A stretch of DNA of 64,000 nucleotides, from contig NW_017962914.1 of NCBI RefSeq assembly GCF_001661345.1, forward strand, positions 646,439-710,438, given 5' to 3'. This DNA comes from Ascoidea rubescens DSM 1968. Its lineage: Eukaryota > Ascomycota > Saccharomycetes > Ascoideales > Ascoideaceae. Shown here piece by piece: positions 31,866 through 40,939 of the stretch; within the stretch, counting starts at the first letter, position 1, and every line of letters begins with the position of its first letter. The notes beneath the pieces were generated by a model. It was given only the letters and a program-made list of their open reading frames with translations. It was not told the origin of the DNA and did no database searches. Position numbers and translations under genes: made by a program.

Positions 31866-32240
31866 GAGTAAGAGTAAAGAAAAACTATTAAAACCCAAAT
31901 ACATGACGACCAATTCCTGTTTATAGGCGAGATTAAATTAAATCCAATAAATATTCTTTTATTTTCACTGTTTGAATCCGCAAAAAAAGCAGAAAAGTTG
32001 CAAAACAGCGGTGATTTCAATACAGAGGTTCATACCAATCAGACTTAAAATACATCAACAAATCCCATTTATATGCGAGATCAGCGGTGTGGGACTGAGA
32101 GATATGAAAATTGCAGGAAAAATAGGTTTTTTTTTTCATCAACAATTTTCAAAATGAGAATTGAGACCAAAAAAAGGTTTTTGTTTGTTCTGATGAATCT
32201 GGGGGTGGTTAGAGAGAGATTGTATTATTAGTTGAAAGAG
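31866..32240. other. Spacer DPC29/carrier
   Basis: A 375-base spacer between two plus-strand genes. The 61-codon frame at 31972-32157 starts at a non-ATG codon and shows no known feature. No gene is seen. Confidence 0.5.
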
Positions 32241-33200
32241 ATGTCAGAGTTATTACCGTCTATTGATCAAACGAAAAAGTTTTTGAAACAGGATCTTGTT
32301 GCGTCGTTTATCGCTGGGGGATTTGCTGGAGCTATTTCGAGAACAATTGTGTCTCCATTTGAAAGAGCTAAAATCATTTTCCAAATCCAGGGTCCTGGAA
32401 AGGGAAACTATAAGGGAATATTTCCAACGATTTTCAACATGTGGAAAGAAGAAGGCGTAATTGGGCTATTTCGAGGAAATGGAATCAATTGTATAAGGAT
32501 TTTTCCTTACCAGGCAGTTCAGTTTTATGTATTTCAAAATTTGAAGTTGAATTTTTTTTTAAAATCGGGAAATAGTGAGGAAAAAGAGTTGAAAAATATA
32601 GATAGATTAATAGCAGGTGGTGTTGCAGGAATTGTGAGTGTTTATGTTACATATCCAATGGATTTAATAAGAACAAGGTTATCGATTCAAACTGCGCAAA
32701 ATTTGAGTAACTTGAGTAAAAACAAAATCAGGATAAGTTCATCACAAAACCCTCCTGGGTTTTGGCAATTGTTTATCAAGACGTATAAAACTGAGGGTGG
32801 GGTATTGGGCTTGTACAGAGGAGTTTTGCCTACAACAGTTGGAGTAGCACCATATGTTGCATTAAATTTTGCGATTTTTGAGCAATTGAAAGAAATATTG
32901 CCAGACTCATCAGCATTTTCAAAGCTATTGATGGGGGCTATAGCTGGTGGAGTGTCGCAAACTGCGATTTATCCCTTTGATTTGTTACGAAGACGATTTC
33001 AAGTTTTAGCAATGGGAAATAACGAAATGGGATTTAAATACACGTCGATTTTCGATGCTTTAATGACAATTGGCAAAAAAGAAGGATGGAGAGGGTATTA
33101 TAAAGGGTTGAGCGCCAATCTCTTCAAGGTTGTTCCTTCAATGGCAGTAAGTTGGCTATCATTTGAAGTGATTAAAGACTGTTTAGTTATCCAATTGTAA
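32241..33200 (+). CDS. Mitochondrial carrier, YPR011C type (APS/PAPS transporter)
   Basis: This 319-residue protein is a mitochondrial carrier with three repeats of about 100 residues. The carrier signatures read SPFERAKIIFQIQ, YPMDLIRTRLSIQ and YPFDLLRRRFQVL. Conserved blocks such as LFRGNGINCIRIFPYQAVQF and the FDLLRRRFQVLAMGNNE region cut short match S. cerevisiae Ypr011c (326 aa), which carries adenosine 5'-phosphosulfate and PAPS across the inner membrane. The frame is open from a TTG at 32232; the first ATG at 32241 gives the family-like start ahead of KFLKQDLV. MIN8 lies downstream on the same strand, the same pair order as in S. cerevisiae. Confidence 0.9.
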   Translation: MSELLPSIDQTKKFLKQDLVASFIAGGFAGAISRTIVSPFERAKIIFQIQGPGKGNYKGIFPTIFNMWKEEGVIGLFRGNGINCIRIFPYQAVQFYVFQNLKLNFFLKSGNSEEKELKNIDRLIAGGVAGIVSVYVTYPMDLIRTRLSIQTAQNLSNLSKNKIRISSSQNPPGFWQLFIKTYKTEGGVLGLYRGVLPTTVGVAPYVALNFAIFEQLKEILPDSSAFSKLLMGAIAGGVSQTAIYPFDLLRRRFQVLAMGNNEMGFKYTSIFDALMTIGKKEGWRGYYKGLSANLFKVVPSMAVSWLSFEVIKDCLVIQL

Positions 33201-33465
33201 AATATGAAATATGTAAAGAAAATAAAGAAAATAAAGAAAATAAAAACAAAATTAAGCCACCTTTCTGTGTTATTCAAAAATCCAAGAAAAACTTTGAATA
33301 GTTGAAATTAAATCTTCAGAATGTTCAAACAAAAATCCGGTTCAATTAATGAATTAATTAATAATTTTAATATAAATATAGCCTGAATTTTAGTAATCTT
33401 TTTTTATTAGTTTCTAAGTTATCAAATAACAAAAATCTAATAGGATTGAAAATAGAGGAATTAAA

Positions 33466-33705
33466 ATGGCTGAAGTGCCAATTGATCCTGCAGAGATTAT
33501 TAATAGTCTTGATGAAGTAGTTGGCAATACCGTTGCTGGTTGTCAACGAATTGGTAGAGCAGAGTTTGTTGGATCTGCTTTAGAAGAAACTGATAATTAC
33601 TTGAGGAGTATTTATATTATTTCCAAAATGGGTTTCAACTTATATAGTAAGCACCTCTGCGTCTGGCCGCGTGATTCTGCTGTGTACTGCAGCACCAGCT
33701 ATTAA
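33466..33705 (+). CDS. Short orphan protein, possibly spliced
   Basis: I do not recognise this gene. A frame of 79 codons starts at an ATG in an excellent context after an A-rich leader (GGAATTAAAATGGC). The first 60 residues have balanced composition with acidic and hydrophobic residues and look coding. The last 19 residues change abruptly to a Cys/Trp/Arg-rich stretch in GC-rich sequence, suggesting that translation normally ends elsewhere. A GTAAGC donor-like site falls exactly at this change (33646-33651), but I see no good branch point or acceptor exon before MIN8. It may be a two-exon gene with an unseen second exon, or a short protein with a new tail. It sits between two genes that are adjacent in S. 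cerevisiae. Confidence 0.5.
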   Translation: MAEVPIDPAEIINSLDEVVGNTVAGCQRIGRAEFVGSALEETDNYLRSIYIISKMGFNLYSKHLCVWPRDSAVYCSTSY

Positions 33706-34057
33706 AACTCGACCAAAGCACCTTCAAATGGTGGAGTTGAGTCTGGAAAGACTCAGCAGCAGCTTCTCGTATCTTCTTCTGCTTCTCTTCTACTTCTGCT
33801 GCAGATGCTGCAGCAGATGCTCATCCAGATGCTCCTCCACAACTTCCAGTCCACACACAACGCTGCTGTATCAGCTCACTGCTGAGTCAGCAGCCATCAC
33901 CGGCCAATCAGCGCACGAGGAAAATAACTGACAAGCGCAGAGAAAACGATCTCTTTGGCTGTTTCTTCACTACTTGCTTGATACTTGTTTGATACTTTTG
34001 GTTTATATCCTCTCTCGATCCAGTATTCTCTGCTTTCCACGCCCACAATTATCCACA
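33706..34057. promoter_or_regulatory. MIN8 promoter region, CAG/CTG-rich, with a TGAGTCA site
   Basis: This 352-base region is GC-rich and full of CAG/CTG and CTTCTG triplets (33755-33835). A TGAGTCA core at 33883-33889, flanked by CTG and CAG, lies 170 bases before the MIN8 ATG; the same flanked core is found upstream of UGA1. Nearer the start, the strand is pyrimidine-rich. Confidence 0.45.
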
Positions 34058-34358
34058 ATGAGACCCTCCCCAACTCTTTTCAACGCTGCTGTATGTTTTC
34101 CACCTAGACCCAGCTACTGTAGCTCTCTCTGTCTTGCCATCTACTAACCTGCTATCTTCTCTGCAGAAAAAAAGTGGTTTTGTCTACCCAGTCGAATTAA
34201 CTCCATTGCTTGTTGCTGTGGGTGTTGCTATTTGCTCTGGTGTCTATTTCTCTACTAAAAAACTCAGAACCGACAAAACTTTGCGTCTTGGTAGAACTGA
34301 TCCTGATTTATCCATCTTGAATGAGGTTTTAGAGAAGGAAGAAAACAAAGACAAATAG
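34058..34358 (+). CDS. MIN8: Cytochrome c oxidase-associated mitochondrial mini-protein, spliced
   Basis: Exon 1 (34058-34090) encodes 11 residues, MRPSPTLFNAA. It is followed by a 76-base intron with a GTATGT donor, TACTAAC at 34142-34148 and a CTGCAG acceptor at 34166. Exon 2 (34167-34358) encodes 63 residues. The joined 74-residue protein matches S. cerevisiae Ypr010c-a/Min8 (72 aa) along its length: MRP start, PVELTPLLVAVGVAICSG as the single membrane span, then KKLRTD and TLRL. Min8 is a small inner-membrane protein of the NDUFA4/B12D-like group that helps complex IV assembly through Cox12. Splicing is strongly supported because exon 1 supplies the conserved N-terminus. Confidence 0.94.
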
Positions 34359-34978
34359 GCTTTCCATTGATTACACTGGATATGTAAACAGTTGAATTAC
34401 TCTTAAGCTCAATACACTACAATATAATATAATTGAGTCTAATCAACCTATTAATTCCATAAAAAAAAGGAAAATGAATCAATAATATTTTTTTTTGCTT
34501 ATAAAAAATTAAAACATTTAATTTCTCTTGGTCTCTTGATCTCTTTTTTAGCTATTTTTATATGAATATACATTATTTACAAATAATTAATCAATTTATT
34601 TTCAATATTCTCAATAGCCTTAATAGTCTTAATAGTCTTAATATTTTCTATTCTATTCTATCCAATTCGATTCAATTTAATTTCGACATTTGGAATTTAA
34701 AGGCTGTATTTTCCATTATCCGCCGTTTTTCTCTCGCTTAAATCAGTCTTAAACAATTAAGCTATTGATAGCTTCAACAAGTCTTATCAGCTCTTTTGTA
34801 GTTATAAAATTGTAGATTTGAAACAAAACTTTTCATTACAACTTAATCCATTGCTCACTAAAAATGATATAAATATCCACCAATTCACACTTGCATTCAT
34901 TTTTATCATCTCCCTTTATCTTGTCAGATAAATAAAATAAAATAAAATAAAATAAAATAAAATAAAATAAAAAAAAGA
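34359..34978. other. Spacer and leader upstream of the ureohydrolase
   Basis: No gene in these 620 AT-rich bases. A degenerate TTAATAGTC repeat is at 34615-34650. The final 40 bases before the next ATG (34930-34972) are a pure AAAAT pentanucleotide tract, ending a few bases before the start codon, so the tract is probably transcribed as 5' leader. Confidence 0.55.
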
Positions 34979-36421
34979 ATGATAATCTTTTTCATCTTTG
35001 CTTTTATCTTCTTATCTTCTTTTTCCATTTGTTATTGCAGCTCAAATGATCATAATTCTCATGGTCATAACTCTTATAATTATGACTCCAATTATCGAAA
35101 CGAATTGAACAATTATGGAATCATCGAAGCTAAATTGACTCAAAACGACATCTATTTCTCGAAATCTAATCCTTCGTTAAACGACTTGTGGGGCCAATCC
35201 TTTCCCTTTGCTGGAATAAACACTTTTGCTCACTTGCCCTATGAAAACTGTCTTCTTGACACAAACATCTCCTATGATATTGCCTTAATAGGCTACCCCT
35301 TTGATACCGCTACAACTTATAGACCTGGTGCAAGATTTGGCCCAAGAGCAATCAGATCTGCTTCCCAAAGAATCAATTCTTTAAGAAGCTTGAATTTTAG
35401 AGCTGGTTTGAACCCTTTCATTCAATGGGCCAACATAATTGACTGTGGTGATGTCCCAATAACCCCAATGGACAATGCTATAGCTTTAAACCAAATGACA
35501 ATGGGCTATAACGAACTACTATTCAAAAGACAAACCTCCTCTTCCAACCCAGTCAGTTTCCCAAGATTAATCATGCTTGGTGGTGATCACAGCATAACCC
35601 TATCAGCTCTAAGAAACCTATACAAAATATATGGCAAACTATCTATAATCCATTTTGATTCTCATCTCGATGACTGGTCTCCAGATAAATATCCTTCTTT
35701 TTGGCACTCAAAACAGTCAATGTTCACTCATGGCTCAATGCTATGGATGGCCTCCAAAGAAGGCCTATTATCAAACAGCTCAAACGTCCATGCTGGTATT
35801 AGAACTAGACTAACTGATTGGTCTGACTACACTGACGACGATAACCAAGGTTTCACGAGAATCGAAGCAGATGATATCTTCAAACATAAAAATGGTTTGG
35901 ACTACATCATCAACAAGATTCTCTCGACAATCCCCAACCATCATCCAGTTTACATCTCAGTTGATATCGATGTGCTTGACCCAAGCGCTGCTCCTGGAAC
36001 TGGCACTCCAGAGCCTGGTGGTTGGCTAACAAGAGAGTTGATCCACATCATAAGAGGAATAGACTCTTTGAACATTGTTGGTGCTGACATCGTGGAAGTT
36101 GCCCCTCAATACGACCATGCTGAAATCACTGCAAAAGCTGCTGTTCAGGTCGTCTATGAACTCATCACAAGTATGGTCAAGAATGGTCCCCAAGAGATAG
36201 TAAAACAAAACTCCACTGATACCAATCCACCTAATAAGGTCAGAAATAATCTAATTTCGAATCAACTTGACCACTCAATTTCTCAGATAAAACAAAAGTT
36301 AGGTGACCAAAGCTTAACTCATCAGAAAAAGGAATCAGTTAAATCTGTTTTGAACCAAAAATTAAATCAATTAAAAAACGATTACGAAAACTTGATTGAA
36401 TTACTAGAAACCATTGCTTAA
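34979..36421 (+). CDS. Secretory-type agmatinase/guanidinobutyrase-like ureohydrolase
   Basis: The 480-residue protein is a ureohydrolase (arginase/agmatinase family) that would cut urea from a guanidino compound using two Mn2+ ions. Metal ligands are all visible: His204 in GGDHS, Asp227, His229 and Asp231 in HFDSHLDD, and Asp329 and Asp331 in SVDIDVLDPS. The GTGTPEPGGW loop favours the agmatinase branch over arginase. Fungal members include K. lactis 4-guanidinobutyrase, so the substrate could be agmatine or guanidinobutyrate. Residues 1-20 are a strong signal peptide, followed by a His/Asn/Tyr-rich linker, as in other fungal secreted-looking members. A Gln/Lys-rich, probably coiled-coil tail (about 410-480) is extra. 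The start ATG directly follows the AAAAT tract. Confidence 0.87.
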   Translation: MIIFFIFAFIFLSSFSICYCSSNDHNSHGHNSYNYDSNYRNELNNYGIIEAKLTQNDIYFSKSNPSLNDLWGQSFPFAGINTFAHLPYENCLLDTNISYDIALIGYPFDTATTYRPGARFGPRAIRSASQRINSLRSLNFRAGLNPFIQWANIIDCGDVPITPMDNAIALNQMTMGYNELLFKRQTSSSNPVSFPRLIMLGGDHSITLSALRNLYKIYGKLSIIHFDSHLDDWSPDKYPSFWHSKQSMFTHGSMLWMASKEGLLSNSSNVHAGIRTRLTDWSDYTDDDNQGFTRIEADDIFKHKNGLDYIINKILSTIPNHHPVYISVDIDVLDPSAAPGTGTPEPGGWLTRELIHIIRGIDSLNIVGADIVEVAPQYDHAEITAKAAVQVVYELITSMVKNGPQEIVKQNSTDTNPPNKVRNNLISNQLDHSISQIKQKLGDQSLTHQKKESVKSVLNQKLNQLKNDYENLIELLETIA

Positions 36422-36429
36422 TGCTTATT

Positions 36430-36452
36430 TATATATATATATATATATATAA
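36430..36452. repeat. Short TA microsatellite
   Basis: About 11 TA units lie 10 bases past the ureohydrolase stop. It is an AT-rich 3' region and may help mRNA 3' end formation. Confidence 0.8.
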
Positions 36453-36686
36453 GTGTGTGTTTGGTTTTTATTTGAAATATATAATGAATCATAATTAAAA
36501 AAATAAAAATAAAAATAAAGTAAAATCTTCATTGAAGGTTTCAAATCGAAAACTTCGAAATAAATATTCAACCAAAAATACTTTAAGTGAAAAAGAAAGT
36601 CAGTTAAAAAAAAGAAAAGAAAAAAAAATAGGAATACTACCATTCAGTATACTTATATTATAATGATAATAAATATCTTTTTTAAA

Positions 36687-37214
36687 AAATAAAATAAAAT
36701 AAAATAAAATAAAACAAAACAAAATAAAATAAAATAAAATAAAATAAAATAAAATAAAATAAAATAAAATAAAATAAAATAAAATAAAATAAAATAAAAT
36801 AAAATAAAATAAAATNNNNNNNNNNNNNNNNNNNNNNNNNNNNNNNNNNNNNNNNNNNNNNNNNNNNNNNNNNNNNNNNNNNNNNNNNNNNNNNNNNNNN
36901 NNNNNNNNNNNNNNNNNNNNNNNNNNNNNNNNNNNNNNNNNNNNNNNNNNNNNNNNNNNNNNNNNNNNNNNNNNNNNNNNNNNNNNNNNNNNNNNNNNNN
37001 NNNNNNNNNNNNNNNNNNNNNNNNNNNNNNNNNNNNNNNNNNNNNNNNNNNNNNNNNNNNNNNNNNNNNNNNNNNNNNNNNNNNNNNNNNNNNNNNNAAA
37101 ATAAAATAAAATAAAATAAAATAAAATAAAATAAAATAAAATAAAATAAAATAAAATAAAATAAAATAAAATAAAATAAAATAAAATAAAATAAAGTAAA
37201 GTAAAATAAAATAA
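36687..37214. repeat. AAAAT pentanucleotide satellite interrupted by an assembly gap
   Basis: The plus strand is an almost pure (AAAAT)n array from about 36687 to 36815 and again from 37098 to about 37214. A few variant units (AAAAC near the left end, AAAGT near the right end) mark the edges. Between them, 36816-37097 is a run of 282 N. The true length is therefore unknown, and the array is at least about 245 bases. Frames on the minus strand across it (Phe-Tyr-Phe-Ile-Leu repeats) are an artefact of the unit. Confidence 0.95.
36816..37097. other. Assembly gap (282 N)
   Basis: All bases are N. The gap lies wholly inside the AAAAT array, which explains the failed assembly. Whether anything other than repeat lies in it cannot be known from this sequence. 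Confidence 0.99.
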
Positions 37215-37328
37215 TCAAAAATCAAAATCAAAAATTGAAAATCAAACGATAAATAACAAACCATTAAAACCAAATTGTTTTTTACTTTAAGAATATTTAA
37301 TAAATAATTTTCAAATTCCAGTAATTGA

Positions 37329-39188
37329 TTAATCAATAACTCTCATTTTCTCTGGATTTAAAATAAAATCCGAGAAATATTTAACAGAGCGAAATATTTC
37401 TTGACCAACAGGAATAATGAATTTTGAAGGAAGCAAAAACCCATGAGAACCTGAATCTCTCAATTTTATTTGAAAAGCCCAATAAGCCCTTTTATTGTAC
37501 ATATAATCCAAAGAGCTTCCACTACCTAATCCAGGCATTAAATTACTGTTTCTATCTTTACAGGCAGGGAAAACACCATAATGTTTACCAGTTTTACCTC
37601 TTATAGCCTTTGCTAGACCATAACCTAATTCAATTAAATTTTCTTCATCATCTGGCATTTCCTTGCAAGAAAAGGCATATGGATATAAGATTTCTTGGGC
37701 ATAAGAATGTAAATCAATATAACCATGAATATTGAAATGAGATTTGGTATAGTTGAGGTAATCGTTATATTGTTCAGCTTCAATTGCTTCAAATGGATCA
37801 TCACCAGCATAATCTTCGTCGCAGGGATAATCGTTGTCGGAGGTTTGAGTCCAATGATAATCAAAAGAATGATCAATATCAATTCCAAAACATCTTGGAA
37901 GAAAAGTTTCCTGTCTATTTTTTCTCCATAATCTTTCAGTTGTCCAAGAGTATTCATAACCATCTGGATTCATTACAGGGATAATTAAGAAATTTAATTT
38001 ATTTAAATATTCCGATACTTTTTTACTTTCACCATACCTGGATACTAACTCAGTCATTACATAAAGAGCAGTTGTAGTCGAGATCCATTCTCTCGCATGA
38101 ATCCCACCAGTTACAATGATAGTTTTATTCTTAGGATTTTGGTTTGTATAATGAGAAGCACTGATATAGTAGGCTTTGATATCTCTCCCTTCATAGGATT
38201 GACCAACCCATTCTTGAGATATCAAGTGAGGATATTCTTCAGAGAGAATATCCAACCAATCATAAATTGAGCTTAAGGGATGATATTGACTTAAGAAAGA
38301 ATAAGAGGAGTTTTTAACTGAAAGAGCGCTTAAGTTTTCTCTTAATGGGATTTTTGAATAAACCGATTTAGTCAAGAAATTTTTGTCATTCTTGTTGTTA
38401 AATGTTTTCTCTTGTTCGATTATATAGTTTTCATGAAAGTCTTTAGGATAGGTTTCAAAAATTGTTTGAGGTAAATCGTGGATAATGATTTTATATTTGA
38501 TTTTGGGAAGAATGTAAACGTTTTTATTATAATTGCTGTTATAATTGCTAACAATTGATTTGATCAAAGAAATGAAGTTATTTAATTTTGATGACGATAA
38601 ACAAATATCGACGAATTTTTTGTTATTTTCCCAAACATTAAAATTGAGCAATTTTGAATTTTTGATGATTAATTGTCTTAGGATATCGGTGCTCAAATCG
38701 TAGTTTAATATTTTGTTATTATCGTAGCTATATTTATTGGACTGGTGATATGCCGAATAATCGTTAGATAAATCAAATCTTATCACAATCTTGCCTTGAT
38801 ATTGGGACAAATCGATAGGCCACTCATTTGGGGATATGTTCGAATAATGAGCAAAATCGGGGTCTTTTTGTTGAGAAGCAGGAGAAGAAAGAGAAATCAA
38901 GACAGTATTTTTTGTGTTGTAGATATTGAAAAGCTTTGCAAATGGCTTCAATAAGTTGGAGACTGGGTCCAAATGGTTGTCGATTTCAGCATTATCAGCA
39001 GTGGTGATACCAACCTTTGCAGCCAGTGGGTCTCCTGGAGCATGGCTGCTTCCGATGTTGCTGATGGAGATGAGTGAATCAACATAGCTGCTGAAGGAAA
39101 AGGCGAGTGAGAGATGCAGCAAAAGGGAGCAGAGCAAGAAGAGCAGGACGAGGAACTGCAAATTGAACTGTGTCAAGAGTAGCTTCAT
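37329..39188 (-). CDS. ECM14: Ecm14, inactive metallocarboxypeptidase-like protein
   Basis: This 619-residue protein has a signal peptide (residues 1-30), a propeptide-like region, and an M14A carboxypeptidase domain from about residue 300. The zinc site is kept: His364 and Glu367 in GGIHAREW and His494 in DLHSYAQ. The catalytic Glu of active enzymes (ELRD) is replaced: Lys575 stands there in FQIKLRDSG. That Glu-to-Lys change is the known mark of fungal Ecm14, a secreted or vacuolar pseudopeptidase linked to cell-wall phenotypes in yeast. Other blocks fit the family, including MNPDGYEYSW, LWRKNRQ and the acidic-Cys DYPCDEDYAGDDPF segment. The gene converges on the ureohydrolase across the satellite. 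The ATG at 39188 gives the signal peptide. Confidence 0.93.
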   Translation of the reverse strand: MKLLLTQFNLQFLVLLFLLCSLLLHLSLAFSFSSYVDSLISISNIGSSHAPGDPLAAKVGITTADNAEIDNHLDPVSNLLKPFAKLFNIYNTKNTVLISLSSPASQQKDPDFAHYSNISPNEWPIDLSQYQGKIVIRFDLSNDYSAYHQSNKYSYDNNKILNYDLSTDILRQLIIKNSKLLNFNVWENNKKFVDICLSSSKLNNFISLIKSIVSNYNSNYNKNVYILPKIKYKIIIHDLPQTIFETYPKDFHENYIIEQEKTFNNKNDKNFLTKSVYSKIPLRENLSALSVKNSSYSFLSQYHPLSSIYDWLDILSEEYPHLISQEWVGQSYEGRDIKAYYISASHYTNQNPKNKTIIVTGGIHAREWISTTTALYVMTELVSRYGESKKVSEYLNKLNFLIIPVMNPDGYEYSWTTERLWRKNRQETFLPRCFGIDIDHSFDYHWTQTSDNDYPCDEDYAGDDPFEAIEAEQYNDYLNYTKSHFNIHGYIDLHSYAQEILYPYAFSCKEMPDDEENLIELGYGLAKAIRGKTGKHYGVFPACKDRNSNLMPGLGSGSSLDYMYNKRAYWAFQIKLRDSGSHGFLLPSKFIIPVGQEIFRSVKYFSDFILNPEKMRVID

Positions 39189-39358
39189 TTTGGTGAGTAT
39201 ATTCTAGAGAAACATCGACCTGTTGTAAAAGTGATAGCGAGTCTTTATAACTCTTGCTGAGGGCCTTTTTGGTTTTCTCAGGCTGGGCAGGTCTTTGTTA
39301 GACCGGACGGACAAGCACGGGAGCAATTACGGGGTGCGGCGGGTATTCCACGAGAAAG

Positions 39359-40263
39359 TCACGTCTCGTAAACCACCGTCGGTGAATACTCGTCCGTATA
39401 CGTCTCCTCTTCGTGTCCGTACGCAGCAGAAGCAGCAGAAGCAGCAGAAACAGCTAGAATATCGATCGAGAACTTGGTTGAGAGAAGGTTGAGGACTCTG
39501 TCAACAGCCACTCTGAGCGTGCTTCTTAAGGGCACAATCTCGTCCAAGTTCTCAAACGACTCGACCACAATCTCTGTTTGAAGCAACTCGCCCATGTACT
39601 CCTCAGGAAGTTTGTCGAGCTGATGGTAAACGATATCCAAGTATTCTGCAAATGCTCCTTCATTGTGGGACTGATTGGTCTTGTTTGCACTGATATTCAT
39701 TATCAGCTCGTTGCAGTTACTCAATATTCGAACAAATTTATTGTATTGCACAGACGCAGCATAGTTGCCGAATAATACCATCAACAAATACGACAACTGC
39801 AATTCTCCTATCAATCCTGTTAAATCAGAATTGTACTTTTCTTTGAGCAAAACATTCTCAAAATACCACGACTTATCTAGTGAGTCCTTTGTTATCTCCT
39901 GTGGTGTAGCATTGGGCCTGACTGTTTTTTTGATATCAAACTCTGTGAATTTGTACCCTGAGTTATAAGTATCAAATAGCTTATTGATTTGGTTTTGGGA
40001 ATCTTTTGATGCTTTGTTTAGTGAATTTATTAATTTTTTGTTTTCTTCATTAGAAGAAACAATTGATGAAACTTGTTTGTTTGGAGGTAAGATTTTATCT
40101 AGTATATATTCTCGATTAATATAATTTGTTAAATGATTTTTCCAATTTTCTAGATTTTCATCTTTGGGATACACAATCATAAATTTATATAGATCTCCAA
40201 GTTGATTATTTATTTCTTTAAATTTTGTTTTCAATTTATCATTATCATTATCATTATCATTAC

Positions 40264-40360
<97 letters not shown>

Positions 40361-40636
40361 TGAAAAATAATTTGGAATATTGTTTTTGAAAACCATCACT
40401 TCTTCATCATCGGAATTATATATCAAATAAATCACATCTTGCTCGTTTCCAATAAAACAGTATCCATTTCTCAATCCTTCGTTATCAATTCCATAATGTA
40501 ATATATGAAATCCAGATGGAATTAATTTAATGCCTTTAAATTTATCATTCGATTTAAAAAAAACAAAATCAATTCCAATCAACCAATCTTTGGGAAAGTC
40601 AATGAAAACTGCTGTAATTTCTGGAGGTTTACTCAT
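39359..40636 (-). CDS. AAR2: U5 snRNP assembly factor Aar2
   Basis: Aar2 binds Prp8 in the cytoplasm and holds it in an assembly-competent state for U5 snRNP; it was first found as needed to splice MATa1 pre-mRNA. The 425-residue product keeps the N-terminal beta-rich domain (ITAVFIDFPKDWLIGIDF, GIKLIPSGFHILHYG) and the C-terminal helical domain (LIGELQLSYLLMVLFGN). Between them a poly-Asn/Asp tract at about residues 92-134 explains the extra length relative to S. cerevisiae (355). The C-terminal codons lie in GC-rich sequence with CAG-type triplets encoding an Ala/Ser string. The gene is on the same strand as ECM14, with only 170 bases between them. Confidence 0.9.
40283..40361. repeat. ATT/AAT microsatellite in AAR2
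   Basis: A nearly pure (ATT)n run on the plus strand encodes the poly-Asn tract of AAR2; degenerate ATC/ATT units precede it from about 40241 and encode Asn-Asp dipeptides. The pure AAT codons suggest recent length change. Confidence 0.85.
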
Positions 40637-40939
40637 TGACTATCTAACTTCCTGCTGATCTAGAAAAAACAGAAAAAACAAAACCAATAGAAACAAAACC
40701 CCAAATTAAAACTAAAACTAATAAAAAGCTTTTCTCATTTGCAGTTCTTATTTTTTATTTTGATATCAAAGAGTTACCCACACTGCTTTGAGCTGAAAAA
40801 AATGAAAAGTCGTTTCTTTAGATAGGCAAACCAAAAAAAAATAACCATAAAATATAATCGTATTTATATTATTAAAAGCTATTTAATCACTTATAAGTAC
40901 ATATTCATTTACTTATCTATTTAATTCAAAACAAGAAGT
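40637..40939. other. Spacer AAR2/aldehyde dehydrogenase copy 1
   Basis: This is 303 bases of AT-rich DNA holding the AAR2 promoter and the 3' end of the dehydrogenase; both genes run on the minus strand. Nothing else is seen. Confidence 0.5.

Noticed and set aside
36653-37336. Phe/Tyr/Ile/Leu-repeat proteins of 178 and 227 codons
   Set aside because: They are translations of the AAAAT satellite across an N gap, not genes.
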